Origin: Flexithrix dorotheae DSM 6795
Lineage (GTDB): Bacteria; Bacteroidota; Bacteroidia; Cytophagales; Flammeovirgaceae
Length of the DNA: 64,000 nucleotides
NCBI RefSeq assembly: GCF_000379765.1
Contig: NZ_KB903432.1
Coordinates: 225,291 to 289,290, forward strand
Reading direction: 5' to 3'
Below the pieces are notes generated by a model. That model ran no database searches. It saw nothing but the letters and a program-made list of their open reading frames with translations, and was not told the DNA's origin. The position numbers and the translations under genes were made by a program. Shown here piece after piece: positions 35,110 through 44,006 of the stretch (its first letter is position 1; each line of letters opens with the position of its first letter).

Positions 35110-35886
35110 CTATTTACCAAACCCAGGATAAGGGCTAAAACTGGTCCAGCCTCCATCAATCACCAATGTTTGCCCTGTAATGTGAATGGCTTCAGGGGAT
35201 AATAAGAATAAAGCGGCAGAAGCAATATCATCCGGGCTGGCTGTTTTTTTATCGGGAATAACGGCTGACCAACTCTCTTCATAGTTTTCCTGTTCCAACT
35301 GGGTTCTTTCTGTAAGAGTTGCTCCGGGTGCAATACAGTTTACCTGAATATTAAAAGGGGCCAGCTCAACTACCAGATTTTTAGCTAACATACGCAAAGC
35401 AGCTTTCGTCATGCTATATACCGATAGGTTGGGATAGGCCTGCATACCAATTACCGAAGACATCAATAATATTTTCCCCTCTCTGTGTTTTTTCATTTGC
35501 TGAGCACTTTTCTGTGCCAGAAAGAAGGCGCCTGTCATATTTAAATTAATTACCTTGAAAAAGTCCTCTTCACTGTATTCTAGAAAACTACCAAAATGGG
35601 TAATTCCCGCATTGGCAATAGCAAAATCAATTCGTCCAAATTTTTCAATTGTGAAGGTAACAATCTCTCCAATAAAAGCTATATCTCCTGCATCACCAGC
35701 GAACGGAATACAAGATCCTTTAGAAACTTTATTTATTTTTTCTGCTGCTTGGTGGGCACAATTTTCTTCTATATCATTTAAAATAATTGTAGCTCCCTCT
35801 GAGGCCAGTTGCTGAGCAATAGCCAAACCAATTCCCTTCCCGGCACCGGTTATCAGGGCAACTTTATTTTCGAACCTCTTTTTCAA
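35110..35886 (-). CDS. Short-chain dehydrogenase/reductase (sugar or polyol dehydrogenase-like)
   Basis: The 258-residue classical SDR has TGAGKGIGLAIA, the IANAGITHFG variant of NNAG, the Ser in LLMSSVIG, and YSMTKAALRM with catalytic Tyr and Lys. It ends with TGQTLVIDGGW. The frame opens with TTG and has no internal ATG before the cofactor motif, so TTG is the probable start. It is the last gene of a minus-strand block with a Zn dehydrogenase and a split transketolase, which suggests oxidation of a sugar or polyol. Confidence 0.88.
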   Translation of the reverse strand: MKKRFENKVALITGAGKGIGLAIAQQLASEGATIILNDIEENCAHQAAEKINKVSKGSCIPFAGDAGDIAFIGEIVTFTIEKFGRIDFAIANAGITHFGSFLEYSEEDFFKVINLNMTGAFFLAQKSAQQMKKHREGKILLMSSVIGMQAYPNLSVYSMTKAALRMLAKNLVVELAPFNIQVNCIAPGATLTERTQLEQENYEESWSAVIPDKKTASPDDIASAALFLLSPEAIHITGQTLVIDGGWTSFSPYPGFGK

Positions 35887-35961
35887 TGAATATGGCCTCA
35901 GAACTTTTTAATTTTAAATTTTTTTCACAATTAAGACTTTTAATAGCTTTTGCTTTCTCTC

Positions 35962-36993
35962 TCAATTCGGATCAAGGATAATCTTCACCGCTTGTTTAGT
36001 CTCCATTAAATCAAATCCTTTCTTCCATTCTGATAGCATCATTTGGTGTGTAATCACATCCCCAACCTTAAATTTACCCTGTCCTAAAATTTTGATCGTC
36101 TGGTCCCATGTGGCTCGAGTATACCCAACCGAACCATTAATCCGAAGTTGTTTAAAAGCGACATGATCCCAAGGTACTTGCAAATCCTTTCCAAAATGTC
36201 CTACCTGCACATGTTGACCAAGCGCCTTTAGCGAATCCAGGCAATTTTTTACTGATCCTTCCGCTCCTGCACACTCAATGGCCAGGTCAACACCTACGCC
36301 ATTGGTTTCTTCCTCAATAATTTCCGATAGGCTTTCTTTATCTATCACAATTGTTCGGGCAGCTCCATATTCTATGGCTTTTTCCAACCGAAATCCATCT
36401 TCAGAAGTACCTGCAACCAATGTTTTTATTCCCTGAGTAGAAAGTAGTTTTACGCAAAGTAACCCGATAGGACCAGGACCAGAAACCAAAACAGTGTCCC
36501 CAAGTTTAAAGCTGGCTATCTCACAAACCGCATGCACAGAGGCTGCCATTGGCTCTACCAGAGCAGCTTCTTTCATCGAGACTCCTTCAGGAATCACAAA
36601 TAACTGGTCAGGACGAACGGCCGCATATTTGGTAAAAGCACCGTTTACGCCATGCCCCATTCCCCTGCGATTTTTACAAAACATAAATTCCCCACTTTGG
36701 CAATAACTACACTCTCCACACTTCACTGCAGTTGCTCCAAGCACGGAAAATTTTTCTCCCTTTTGCACAGATGTTACTTTTTTACCGGTTTCCACTACAG
36801 TTCCAGAAAATTCATGCCCCAAAATCACAGGGGGATAATTTCGGAAAGTATCATGAAACACATGCAAATCGGTTCCACATATTCCACAACAATCTATTTC
36901 GAGTAAAACCTGATCATCACTACATTTAGGTTGATCAACATCTTGCAAGGCCACATTTCCATAACCTTTCTGGTATTTTACTAATGCTTCCAT
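35962..36993 (-). CDS. Zinc-dependent alcohol/polyol dehydrogenase (threonine/sorbitol dehydrogenase-like)
   Basis: The medium-chain dehydrogenase keeps all zinc ligands: catalytic Cys and His in CCGICGTDLHVFHD and ILGHEFSGTVVETG, and the structural four-Cys cluster CGECSYCQSGEFMFC. The Rossmann motif is SGPGPIGLLCVKLL, followed by VLVAGTSEDGFR-type cofactor binding. I start at ATG 36993, 2 bases after the transketolase stop; the longer frame to 36999 begins with TTG. The substrate is probably a polyol or ketose within this catabolic block. Confidence 0.9.
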   Translation of the reverse strand: MEALVKYQKGYGNVALQDVDQPKCSDDQVLLEIDCCGICGTDLHVFHDTFRNYPPVILGHEFSGTVVETGKKVTSVQKGEKFSVLGATAVKCGECSYCQSGEFMFCKNRRGMGHGVNGAFTKYAAVRPDQLFVIPEGVSMKEAALVEPMAASVHAVCEIASFKLGDTVLVSGPGPIGLLCVKLLSTQGIKTLVAGTSEDGFRLEKAIEYGAARTIVIDKESLSEIIEEETNGVGVDLAIECAGAEGSVKNCLDSLKALGQHVQVGHFGKDLQVPWDHVAFKQLRINGSVGYTRATWDQTIKILGQGKFKVGDVITHQMMLSEWKKGFDLMETKQAVKIILDPN

Positions 36994-36995
36994 TT

Positions 36996-37928
36996 TCAAT
37001 TTCTCATGATTTTTCGTGCTTTTTCAATAATATTTTTCGCCCGGAAACCAAATTTATCCATCAGTTCCCCTGCCTGACCTGATTCTCCGAAAACATCCTG
37101 CATTCCAATTCTATGCACCATACATGGCGCTTCTTCAGCTACTATCCCAGCCACAGCTTCCCCAAGACCGCCAATAATTGAATGCTCTTCCGCTGTTACG
37201 ATTCCTTTAGTTTCCTTGGCGGCATTTAGCACTACTTCTTTATCAATAGGTTTTACAGTTGGCATATGAATTAACCTTACACTAACACCTTCTGATTCCA
37301 AAGAATTAGCTGCTTTTAAGCCTTCATCCACCATGATTCCCGTAGTTATGATAGAAATATCATTTCCCTGTTTCAAAACTTTTGCTTTCCCTATGGTAAA
37401 ACCGCCATGGATTTCGGGGATTAACGGATATTTATCCCTTCCAAATCTCAAATACACCGGTCCAACAAATTTTGCAGCGGCTATTGTTGCTTGTTTGGCT
37501 TCTTCGTAATCACCAGGTACTAAAATGGTCATGTTGGGCAATGACCGTACAATTGCAATGTCCTCATTGGCCTGATGAGAAGCCCCATCCCCGCCAGTAG
37601 TAATACCACAATGTGTGGCACCAACTTTTACATTTAATTTAGGATAGGCAATAGAATTTCGCAATTGATCACCAGCCCTGCAGGTGGCAAAAACTCCAAA
37701 AGTAGATGCAAATGGAATATAACCCTCCAACGCCAGTCCTGCTGCTACAGAAAGCATATTTTGTTCTTGTACGCCACAATTGAAAAACCGCTTTGGATAA
37801 GCTGCTTCAAAATCAACTGTTTTTGTAGCCTTGGCCACATCCGCATCTAAAACCAAAAGCTCAGGGTATTCTTCGGCAAGTTCTAATAGCCCATCCACAT
37901 AACCTTGTCTTGTATGCTTAAATTCCAT
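36996..37928 (-). CDS. Transketolase, C-terminal (pyrimidine-binding plus C domain) subunit
   Basis: The roughly 310-residue protein corresponds to the second half of transketolase: ELLVLDADVAKATKT, the FFNCGVQEQNMLSVAAGLALEGYIPFAS segment with the cofactor-activating Glu, and GDGASHQANEDIA. The C domain has DISIITTGIMVDEGLKA and IGMQDVFGESGQ. With the N-terminal subunit encoded just upstream it should form a split, thiamine-diphosphate-dependent transketolase. I start at ATG 37928; it overlaps the N-subunit gene by 11 bases, indicating coupled translation. Confidence 0.92.
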   Translation of the reverse strand: MEFKHTRQGYVDGLLELAEEYPELLVLDADVAKATKTVDFEAAYPKRFFNCGVQEQNMLSVAAGLALEGYIPFASTFGVFATCRAGDQLRNSIAYPKLNVKVGATHCGITTGGDGASHQANEDIAIVRSLPNMTILVPGDYEEAKQATIAAAKFVGPVYLRFGRDKYPLIPEIHGGFTIGKAKVLKQGNDISIITTGIMVDEGLKAANSLESEGVSVRLIHMPTVKPIDKEVVLNAAKETKGIVTAEEHSIIGGLGEAVAGIVAEEAPCMVHRIGMQDVFGESGQAGELMDKFGFRAKNIIEKARKIMRN

Positions 37929-38760
37929 TTTCAAGTTCTTTTATGGCGTTCTCAAAATCATCTTTTGTCGGGGGAGTGCCGTGCCAGTTCACTTCATTTT
38001 CCATAAAGGAAACACCTTTTCCCTTGGTTGTATTAGCAATAATCATCACCGGTTGGGTATCTTTCTGTGCGAGTTCAACCGTATCTACAATTTGCTCAAA
38101 GTTATGGCCATCCATGGTATATGTTTTCCAACCAAAACTTTCCCATTTTGACGCAAGGGGATCAAGAGGCATTATATCCTCTGAATTACCATCTGTTTGT
38201 AAGTAGTTTCTATCCACAAAACCAATTACATTGTCCAGTTTATATTTATTGGCAAACATAGCTGCTTCCCAGGCCTGTCCTTCCTGAATTTCCCCATCTC
38301 CACAAAGAATATAATAATAGTGATTATCGCCCCTTAATTTAGCACCCAATGCCATACCTACTCCCGTGGAAATACCTAATCCGAGAGTCCCGGTACAAGC
38401 CTCAATTCCAGGAGTTTTTGGTTGATAAGGATGGCCCTGAAGATGTGATCCCGGCCTTCTGAAAGTTTCTAATTCAGATTTGGGGAAATAGCCACAATCA
38501 GCAAGTACTGCATAAATCACTGGAGTACAATGGCCTTTCGATAAAATAAACCTGTCTCTTTCATTCCAGTCTGGTTGAGATGGCCGATGCTTCATGATTT
38601 GGTAATAAAGTGCTACGATTAAATCTGTAGCCCCCAGACTACCACCAACATGCCCGGAATTAGCCCTGTGCACCATAGTTACTATATCTTTTCTAATCCC
38701 ATTTGCCTTTTCTTTGAGCAAGTCAGTTTTTTCTTTTTCCATTGATCCTAGTTTGAGCAT
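37918..38760 (-). CDS. Transketolase, N-terminal (thiamine diphosphate-binding) subunit
   Basis: The 280-residue protein is the first half of transketolase: RANSGHVGGSLGATDLIVALYY, RDRFILSKGHCTPVIYAVLADCGYF, GSHLQGHPYQPKTPGIEACTGTLGLGIS, and the thiamine diphosphate motif GDGEIQEGQAWEAA...NVIGFVDRN. It overlaps the C-subunit gene. The two-gene form is often found in sugar-specific catabolic loci rather than in the pentose phosphate pathway. The ATG at 38760 is used, and a second ATG at 38742 is equally possible. Confidence 0.92.
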   Translation of the reverse strand: MLKLGSMEKEKTDLLKEKANGIRKDIVTMVHRANSGHVGGSLGATDLIVALYYQIMKHRPSQPDWNERDRFILSKGHCTPVIYAVLADCGYFPKSELETFRRPGSHLQGHPYQPKTPGIEACTGTLGLGISTGVGMALGAKLRGDNHYYYILCGDGEIQEGQAWEAAMFANKYKLDNVIGFVDRNYLQTDGNSEDIMPLDPLASKWESFGWKTYTMDGHNFEQIVDTVELAQKDTQPVMIIANTTKGKGVSFMENEVNWHGTPPTKDDFENAIKELENGI

Positions 38761-38808
38761 TTAAACTTCTGTAAAAGCTGAAATAGCTGGTTTATAATTT
38801 ACATATTA

Positions 38809-39876
38809 TTAAAATGTCGAAATTTTTACTTCATGAATGGTTACGTCCGAATTGTGAGGAACAAGGCACTGAGCTCCTGAAGGGTAATCCAAATCCGGCT
38901 TTTCTATGCCAGTTACATCCCATTTATCCGGCTCATTTTCTCCCTCATTCCATTTTTTAAAACTGTATTGTGTATTTCCATTTTGCAAGGTTTCCACCCG
39001 GCATTTGAGCCATATTGGTTTCCCTAAATTTGAATTTAGAAGGCCCTTTGCAAAAACTTGGGGAGGGGCTTCCTTTCCTCCATGAAACAATATTCTCCAT
39101 TGGCAACTATCAGGGTTAGTCCTGATTAAAAACTCACCCTGGGCACCCAAGGGGTACCATTTCCTACTCGGTTGAAGGTTATCCTTACTGTGCCCTCTCC
39201 ACCGCATTGCCATTCCAAAATGAGTAACATTGTAGGTAGGAGGCCCTTTTTCCGGAGGAGTAAAATCATGGATCGTGATTTTTGTGATTGTTTCGTAATT
39301 CTTCCAGGAAGTATCTCCCATGGCTAATACTCTATCATACCATTTTTGGACTGTTCTGACACCATCTGGTACTAATTTCCAATGCCCATCCACTACCTGT
39401 ACTGCATCCTGCAGGTTTTTCACTTTAGCAAAATTTACTGAATAGGGCAGGGGCCAATTGTTCCCTTTTTTTACATAAAAAGTAATTGATTTTGCCAGAC
39501 TGCCACCGTTTATTTTTTTAACTAAAATGCCCAGCCTATTTTTTCCTTTCAAAACTTCTTCCCAGTCCATTTCTATATTAAAATCACCCTCAAAGGCTAA
39601 CCTGTGGAGATCTGTGCCTAGGGAAAGAGCTTTTTCCGGCCCGTCATTTAGGGTGTAGGTTACCTTTTCCACCATATTTTTGCCGGAAATATTTCCAAGA
39701 ATATTGATCCACTTTTGAGGCTGTCCTAATTTTCCAAAATACTGATTGTTACCATACCAGAATTCGATTTCTACCTGCTCCTTTTCCAATGAATAAAAGA
39801 CCATAAAACCTGAGATTACTGATAAGCTAATCAGAACCAGAAGTCTTTGTAAGAGAATAATCCATGCCTTTTTCAT
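38809..39876 (-). CDS. Membrane-anchored protein with concanavalin-like C-terminal domain, function unknown
   Basis: The 355-residue protein has one N-terminal hydrophobic anchor (about residues 5-30). An Ig-like or beta domain follows (about 35-135, WINILGNISGKNMVEKVTYTLNDGPEK). The C-terminal part from about 150 resembles the concanavalin A-like domain seen in DUF1080-type proteins, ending SGAQCLVPHNSDVTIHEVKI. This suggests glycan binding or cleavage outside the cytoplasm. It sits between the transketolase and Gfo/Idh/MocA genes on the same strand, so it likely belongs to the same catabolic unit. Confidence 0.65.
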   Translation of the reverse strand: MKKAWIILLQRLLVLISLSVISGFMVFYSLEKEQVEIEFWYGNNQYFGKLGQPQKWINILGNISGKNMVEKVTYTLNDGPEKALSLGTDLHRLAFEGDFNIEMDWEEVLKGKNRLGILVKKINGGSLAKSITFYVKKGNNWPLPYSVNFAKVKNLQDAVQVVDGHWKLVPDGVRTVQKWYDRVLAMGDTSWKNYETITKITIHDFTPPEKGPPTYNVTHFGMAMRWRGHSKDNLQPSRKWYPLGAQGEFLIRTNPDSCQWRILFHGGKEAPPQVFAKGLLNSNLGKPIWLKCRVETLQNGNTQYSFKKWNEGENEPDKWDVTGIEKPDLDYPSGAQCLVPHNSDVTIHEVKISTF

Positions 39877-39915
39877 TTGATTTCTTTCAATCTATTTATA
39901 GTCACCTGAATCTGT

Positions 39916-41073
39916 TTATTTAATTCTGTCCACCGGCTCAATTTTTTCCCATTTTTCACTTTTTGCAGAGTGCTCTACGGCATCAAGCACTTGTTGACAA
40001 CGGAAACCATCATAAAAATCCGGGCTGACTTTTTCTTTTTTCGAAATGCCTTCCATCAAAATTTTAAACTGATGGATAAAGGTATGTTCCCATCCAATGA
40101 TATGGCCCGGTGGCCACCAGGCATCGATAAATGGTTGTGAGGTTTCTGTAACAAGAATGGTTCTGTAACCCTGAATATCTCCTTCATCTTCTCTGGAAAA
40201 ATATTGTAATTCATTCATCCTTTCCAGATTGAAAACAGCTGCTCCCTCACTTCCAAATAGCTCAAACCTCAAAAAGTTTTTCCTTCCTGTGGCCATTCTG
40301 GTAGCCAAAAATGAACCCATCGCTCCATTTTGAAATCGGGCCATAAATGCGGTGGCATCATCCGTGGTTACTTTTCCAAATCCCGATCCATCTGGTTTTT
40401 TCCTATCCTTAATATAAGTTTTTTGTTCTCCGTTTACAGCCTCAAATTCGCCAACAAGAAATCTCGCCAGATCAATAATGTGGGCGTTCATATCACCATG
40501 AGCTCCAGAGCCAGAGGTTTTTGAATCATGTCGCCAGAGGTAGGGAAATTCCGGATCAACCAGCCAATCCTGATAATATACGGCATTAAAGTGTCTGATT
40601 TCCCCAATTTTGCCCTCACTAATCATTTTTTTCAGCAAGGCAATGGCAGGGACAAAACGGTAATTAAAAATCATCATATGAACTACCCCTGCTTTTTCTG
40701 CAGCTTCATACATAGAAAATGCTTCATCAGTATTTAATGCCATTGGTTTTTCACATAATAGATGCTTGCCATTTTTAGCCCCCTCAATGGCAATGGGATA
40801 ATGGAGATCATTAGGTGTACTGATATCAATCAGATCAATATCCTTCCTGTTAACCAGATTTTGCCAATTTGTTTCTCCACCTACCCAATTAAATTGATTT
40901 TTGAGTTTGTTAAGATTTGCTTCATTTCTTCCACAAACTGCTTGTAATACTGGATTGGCGGAAAGATCGAAAAAATGAGGCAATTTCATGTAGGCATTGC
41001 TATGGGCCTTTCCCATAAACTGCGTTCCAATAAGCCCCACTTTTATCTGAGCTGCGTTTTTACTCATGTTCAT
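39916..41073 (-). CDS. Gfo/Idh/MocA-family NAD(P)-dependent oxidoreductase
   Basis: The 385-residue protein has an N-terminal Rossmann fold (VGLIGTQFMGKAHSNAY, a GxxxxxG variant) and the diagnostic EKP motif in HLLCEKPMALNTDEA. The C-terminal alpha/beta domain contains SGSGAHGDMNAHIIDLARFLVGE, where the family has its catalytic Lys/His region (here GDMNAHIID). Members oxidise or reduce sugars, inositols or their derivatives. It is the first gene of the minus-strand catabolic block and faces the AraC regulator. Confidence 0.9.
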   Translation of the reverse strand: MNMSKNAAQIKVGLIGTQFMGKAHSNAYMKLPHFFDLSANPVLQAVCGRNEANLNKLKNQFNWVGGETNWQNLVNRKDIDLIDISTPNDLHYPIAIEGAKNGKHLLCEKPMALNTDEAFSMYEAAEKAGVVHMMIFNYRFVPAIALLKKMISEGKIGEIRHFNAVYYQDWLVDPEFPYLWRHDSKTSGSGAHGDMNAHIIDLARFLVGEFEAVNGEQKTYIKDRKKPDGSGFGKVTTDDATAFMARFQNGAMGSFLATRMATGRKNFLRFELFGSEGAAVFNLERMNELQYFSREDEGDIQGYRTILVTETSQPFIDAWWPPGHIIGWEHTFIHQFKILMEGISKKEKVSPDFYDGFRCQQVLDAVEHSAKSEKWEKIEPVDRIK

Positions 41074-41637
41074 AGTTGTTTTATTTGAGCTGTCCGTTTA
41101 AGCACCAGTGGACCACTCCAGGTAATATTATTTTCGAGAAAAAGTAATCTCTCTATCAGTCTTTTATGGCAAAATAATACTCGGTTAATTTTGAATTAAT
41201 ACTTATCTAATCACAAAAGTTTAAGGAGGAAACTGCTTTGTTGAGGTAGAAAATAGATTTTTTTATGCCTTTAAAACCAAGGCCCAGTGACCAGTGGTTA
41301 ATAAATCCTGAATTTTCATTGCCTGGCAGGTCGCTAGGAAATTGAGAGAGAAACCCCCAGGAATCTTGAATTATTTTCATTTTCAAATAAGCAAAATATT
41401 AAAAAAGATGTCTTTTGAATTTTGCCCAACCAGTTTTCTATTTATCAGCATATCCAACAGATAAAGTAAATTTATATAAGTTATGTCCCAATTGCACACA
41501 CTTTTTTGTGTTATTTTTGAACTATATTGAAGGATTTAAAAAAAGTATTCTATATTTTCAGCAATATTGTTCAGATGATAATGCGAACAATAAAATAGAT
41601 TGAAAATGAAAAGCGGAATTTAGAGGATAAGGAAATT
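41074..41637. other. Long divergent regulatory region
   Basis: This 564-base region separates the Gfo/Idh/MocA gene from the AraC gene. It contains a strong inverted repeat at 41565-41592 and an exact TAnnTTTG on the plus strand at 41186-41193, far upstream of AraC. No convincing gene is seen. Confidence 0.45.
41565..41592. promoter_or_regulatory. Inverted-repeat operator candidate upstream of the AraC gene
   Basis: Perfect 8-base arms (TATTGTTC at 41565-41572, GAACAATA at 41585-41592) with a 12-base spacer lie 46 bases before the AraC start codon. The spacing puts the arms about two helical turns apart, as for a dimeric regulator. Confidence 0.45.
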
Positions 41638-42516
41638 ATGGATCCCGTATTAGAAAAAGTAACTATAAGTTCTAAACATTCCTTTGCTGTAAAGGAAGAA
41701 ATTTTGCCCTACATCAAAATTGGCTGGCATTTCCATCCTGAATTCGAACTTACCCTTTTCACCGAAAGTACCGGCAGGCTGTTTATTGGAGATTACACTG
41801 ATTATTTTCAACCCGGGGATATATTTCTAATTGGTCCTCATTTATCCCATTTTATGAGAAATGATCCGATTTTCTATCAAAATGATCGAAATTTGCGTAT
41901 CAGGGCTGTGGTTATTCACTTTTCAGAAAACTTTCTTGGAGATGAGTTTTTTCATTTACCTGAAATGATTTCCATTAAAAAACTACTGCAATCGGCTTCC
42001 AGAGGAATTCGTATAAGCGGAAAAACCAGAGAAAAAATTGCTCCTAAAATTGAAAAACTTTTGGTGCAGAATGGCTACCACAGAATTATAAGTTTGCTTA
42101 ATATTCTACAGGAAATTTCCCATGCTGAAAAACTGGAACACCTTTCTTCAATAGGTTATCAGAATACTTTTAACCAGGAGGATGCTCCAAGAATAAATGC
42201 TGTTTTTGAATTTTTACTCAAAAATTTCTTAAATGACATTTGTTTGTCGGACGTGGCTGATCATGTAAATATGAGTAATTCAGCTTTTTGTAAATTTCTA
42301 AAAAAAAGAACCGGGAAAACCTTCTCCCAAATTTTAAATGAACTGAGAATTGGATACGCTTGCCGATTGTTTATGGAAAAAGGCCTTACAGTTTCTGAGG
42401 TCTGTTTTGAATGTGGCTATAACAACTTGTCTTACTTCAACAGAAAATTTAAAGAGATTACCCGGTTTTCTCCAATGGAATACCGAAAAGAATACAGGTT
42501 TTCCGCTGTAGTATGA
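41638..42516 (+). CDS. AraC-family transcriptional regulator
   Basis: The 292-residue protein starts with a cupin-like sensor (IGWHFHPEFELTLFTESTGRLFIGDY, FQPGDIFLIGPHLSHFMR). It ends with an AraC double HTH (LSDVADHVNMSNSAFCKFLKKRTGKTFSQIL, LTVSEVCFECGYNNLSYFNRKFKEITRFSPMEYR). It is divergent from the Gfo/Idh/MocA-transketolase block and convergent with a secreted unknown gene, so it probably controls the sugar-catabolism genes in response to their substrate. Confidence 0.9.
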   Translation: MDPVLEKVTISSKHSFAVKEEILPYIKIGWHFHPEFELTLFTESTGRLFIGDYTDYFQPGDIFLIGPHLSHFMRNDPIFYQNDRNLRIRAVVIHFSENFLGDEFFHLPEMISIKKLLQSASRGIRISGKTREKIAPKIEKLLVQNGYHRIISLLNILQEISHAEKLEHLSSIGYQNTFNQEDAPRINAVFEFLLKNFLNDICLSDVADHVNMSNSAFCKFLKKRTGKTFSQILNELRIGYACRLFMEKGLTVSEVCFECGYNNLSYFNRKFKEITRFSPMEYRKEYRFSAVV

Positions 42517-42522
42517 TTAAAA

Positions 42523-43824
42523 TCAATTATTCCTTTTGCATCTTATCACTAAAGCAGGGCCAGGTAAAATAATTTCAATCCCATGGTGGTGGGTATCTGA
42601 AAGCAACTCAATTTTATTTTCACCTTTCTTAAGCTGAGAAGGATCAATTTTTAGAATTCTATAAAATAAATCATGAGATGATTTTCCATCCAAAATGGGT
42701 AAAAACGAATTATTTAGCTTAAAATATTCTTTTACTTCTCCGGCACCTCCATCCCAAATTACAACATGCAATTCAGCTTCTTGAATATTTTTAGGATCCG
42801 TTTCTAACTTAAGTGTACAAGTTTTCAAGTTTCCAGCACGGGACCAAAAAGGAGCGGGGACATTTTCAGATTTAATAACTGAAACAAATTCATTCTTCCT
42901 CATAGGAATATCAATTAAAGTTGCTTTGGTTTCAAAAGATAATTTGCTGTTACCCTTAAAGGTAACCACTGCTCTCACCGCCACATCCTCCTGGGCAATC
43001 AACATCTTTGTACTCCATTTTAATTTCCCTGCGCCTGTAATAGATCCAATGTGTCCCTCATAAGCTTTTGCCTTTGTGAAGCCGTGCCAATCTTTCCACT
43101 CCGTATTACCATTTTCATCATAACCTTTGTAAAATCCAAGAAAATCAACTTTAGCAATTTTTTTCGGAAAATTAGACTCCAGGAATAATTCAAATCCTTC
43201 TTCATTTTTGCCTTTCAATGGTATCACCATTACTTCCGCATTAAAATCAACCAAATTCATTTTTACCAAATCAGGATGATCCTTTTTCAACCCTACTTTC
43301 AAACAAGCATTATCTACTAAAAAATGCCCCCAAAAAGTATTTCCCTGATCACAGGTAAATTGCAGAGCATTCAGCCCATTAATCAAATCAGTGATTTTTA
43401 AAGGCACAAGAGGATAGTTGTAAGTACAGTTTTCGTGTTCGGTGCCTACGTTTGGTAATTCATAAATATTTCTGGCATTAAGGGAAAACCTTTTATTTAA
43501 CGTTCCAGGATGACCTCCCCAAACCTCAGCATAAAGGAAAGCACTTTCCAAATTAACCAAATCCTCTTCCAAAGGGATAATAACCAATCCATTTTCCTTT
43601 GCTTCAATCCGGTCCCGGAATTTACCCAATCCAGTTTCGGGAGCATTAATACGCATCCTTCTAAGCGCTTTAGGGTTATGATGTTCCTCTCCAAGCTGGT
43701 ACCAGTATTGTTTGTAAAATTTCCCTAAAGAATAGTCCTGAAGTGTTGGCAGACTTTGACAATGTACACTGAAGGATACCAAAAATAAAATACAATTAAG
43801 GATAAAATTGTGTGCTTTTTTCAT
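42523..43824 (-). CDS. Secreted beta-sandwich protein of unknown function
   Basis: The roughly 433-residue protein has a signal peptide (FILNCILFLVSFSVHCQS). Several stretches look like beta-sandwich domains, including FLYAEVWGGHPGTLNKRFSLN, LNALQFTCDQGNTFWGHFLV, and a C-terminal GENKIELLSDTHHHGIEIILPGPALVI. I do not recognise a family; galactose-binding-like or fibronectin-like folds are possible. I start at ATG 43824, because the longer frame to 43830 begins with TTG. Its neighbours suggest a part in extracellular glycan handling. Confidence 0.6.
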   Translation of the reverse strand: MKKAHNFILNCILFLVSFSVHCQSLPTLQDYSLGKFYKQYWYQLGEEHHNPKALRRMRINAPETGLGKFRDRIEAKENGLVIIPLEEDLVNLESAFLYAEVWGGHPGTLNKRFSLNARNIYELPNVGTEHENCTYNYPLVPLKITDLINGLNALQFTCDQGNTFWGHFLVDNACLKVGLKKDHPDLVKMNLVDFNAEVMVIPLKGKNEEGFELFLESNFPKKIAKVDFLGFYKGYDENGNTEWKDWHGFTKAKAYEGHIGSITGAGKLKWSTKMLIAQEDVAVRAVVTFKGNSKLSFETKATLIDIPMRKNEFVSVIKSENVPAPFWSRAGNLKTCTLKLETDPKNIQEAELHVVIWDGGAGEVKEYFKLNNSFLPILDGKSSHDLFYRILKIDPSQLKKGENKIELLSDTHHHGIEIILPGPALVIRCKRNN

Positions 43825-44006
43825 TTTCAAGTTTTAAGACCCAAAACGGATAGAAGTGCCAGGAAGCTAAAATTTCCTAAAATTATCAGGGATGAAAATG
43901 AAAAGCTTTCACTTATTTACTAGGTTTTTGAACTATATTAACTCCAAAACCCCAACCAACTAAAAAATGAAACAATGGAGTAGAATGTATGAGAAACTTA
44001 AACTTA

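Noticed and set aside
35965..38760. Assignment of the sugar block to apiose or sulfoquinovose degradation
   Set aside because: Only the split transketolase matches; kinase, isomerase and sulfonate genes expected for those pathways are absent.
41415..41603. 62-residue ORF in the AraC upstream region
   Set aside because: It overlaps the dyad operator region, has no recognisable domain, and sits in a typical regulatory gap.
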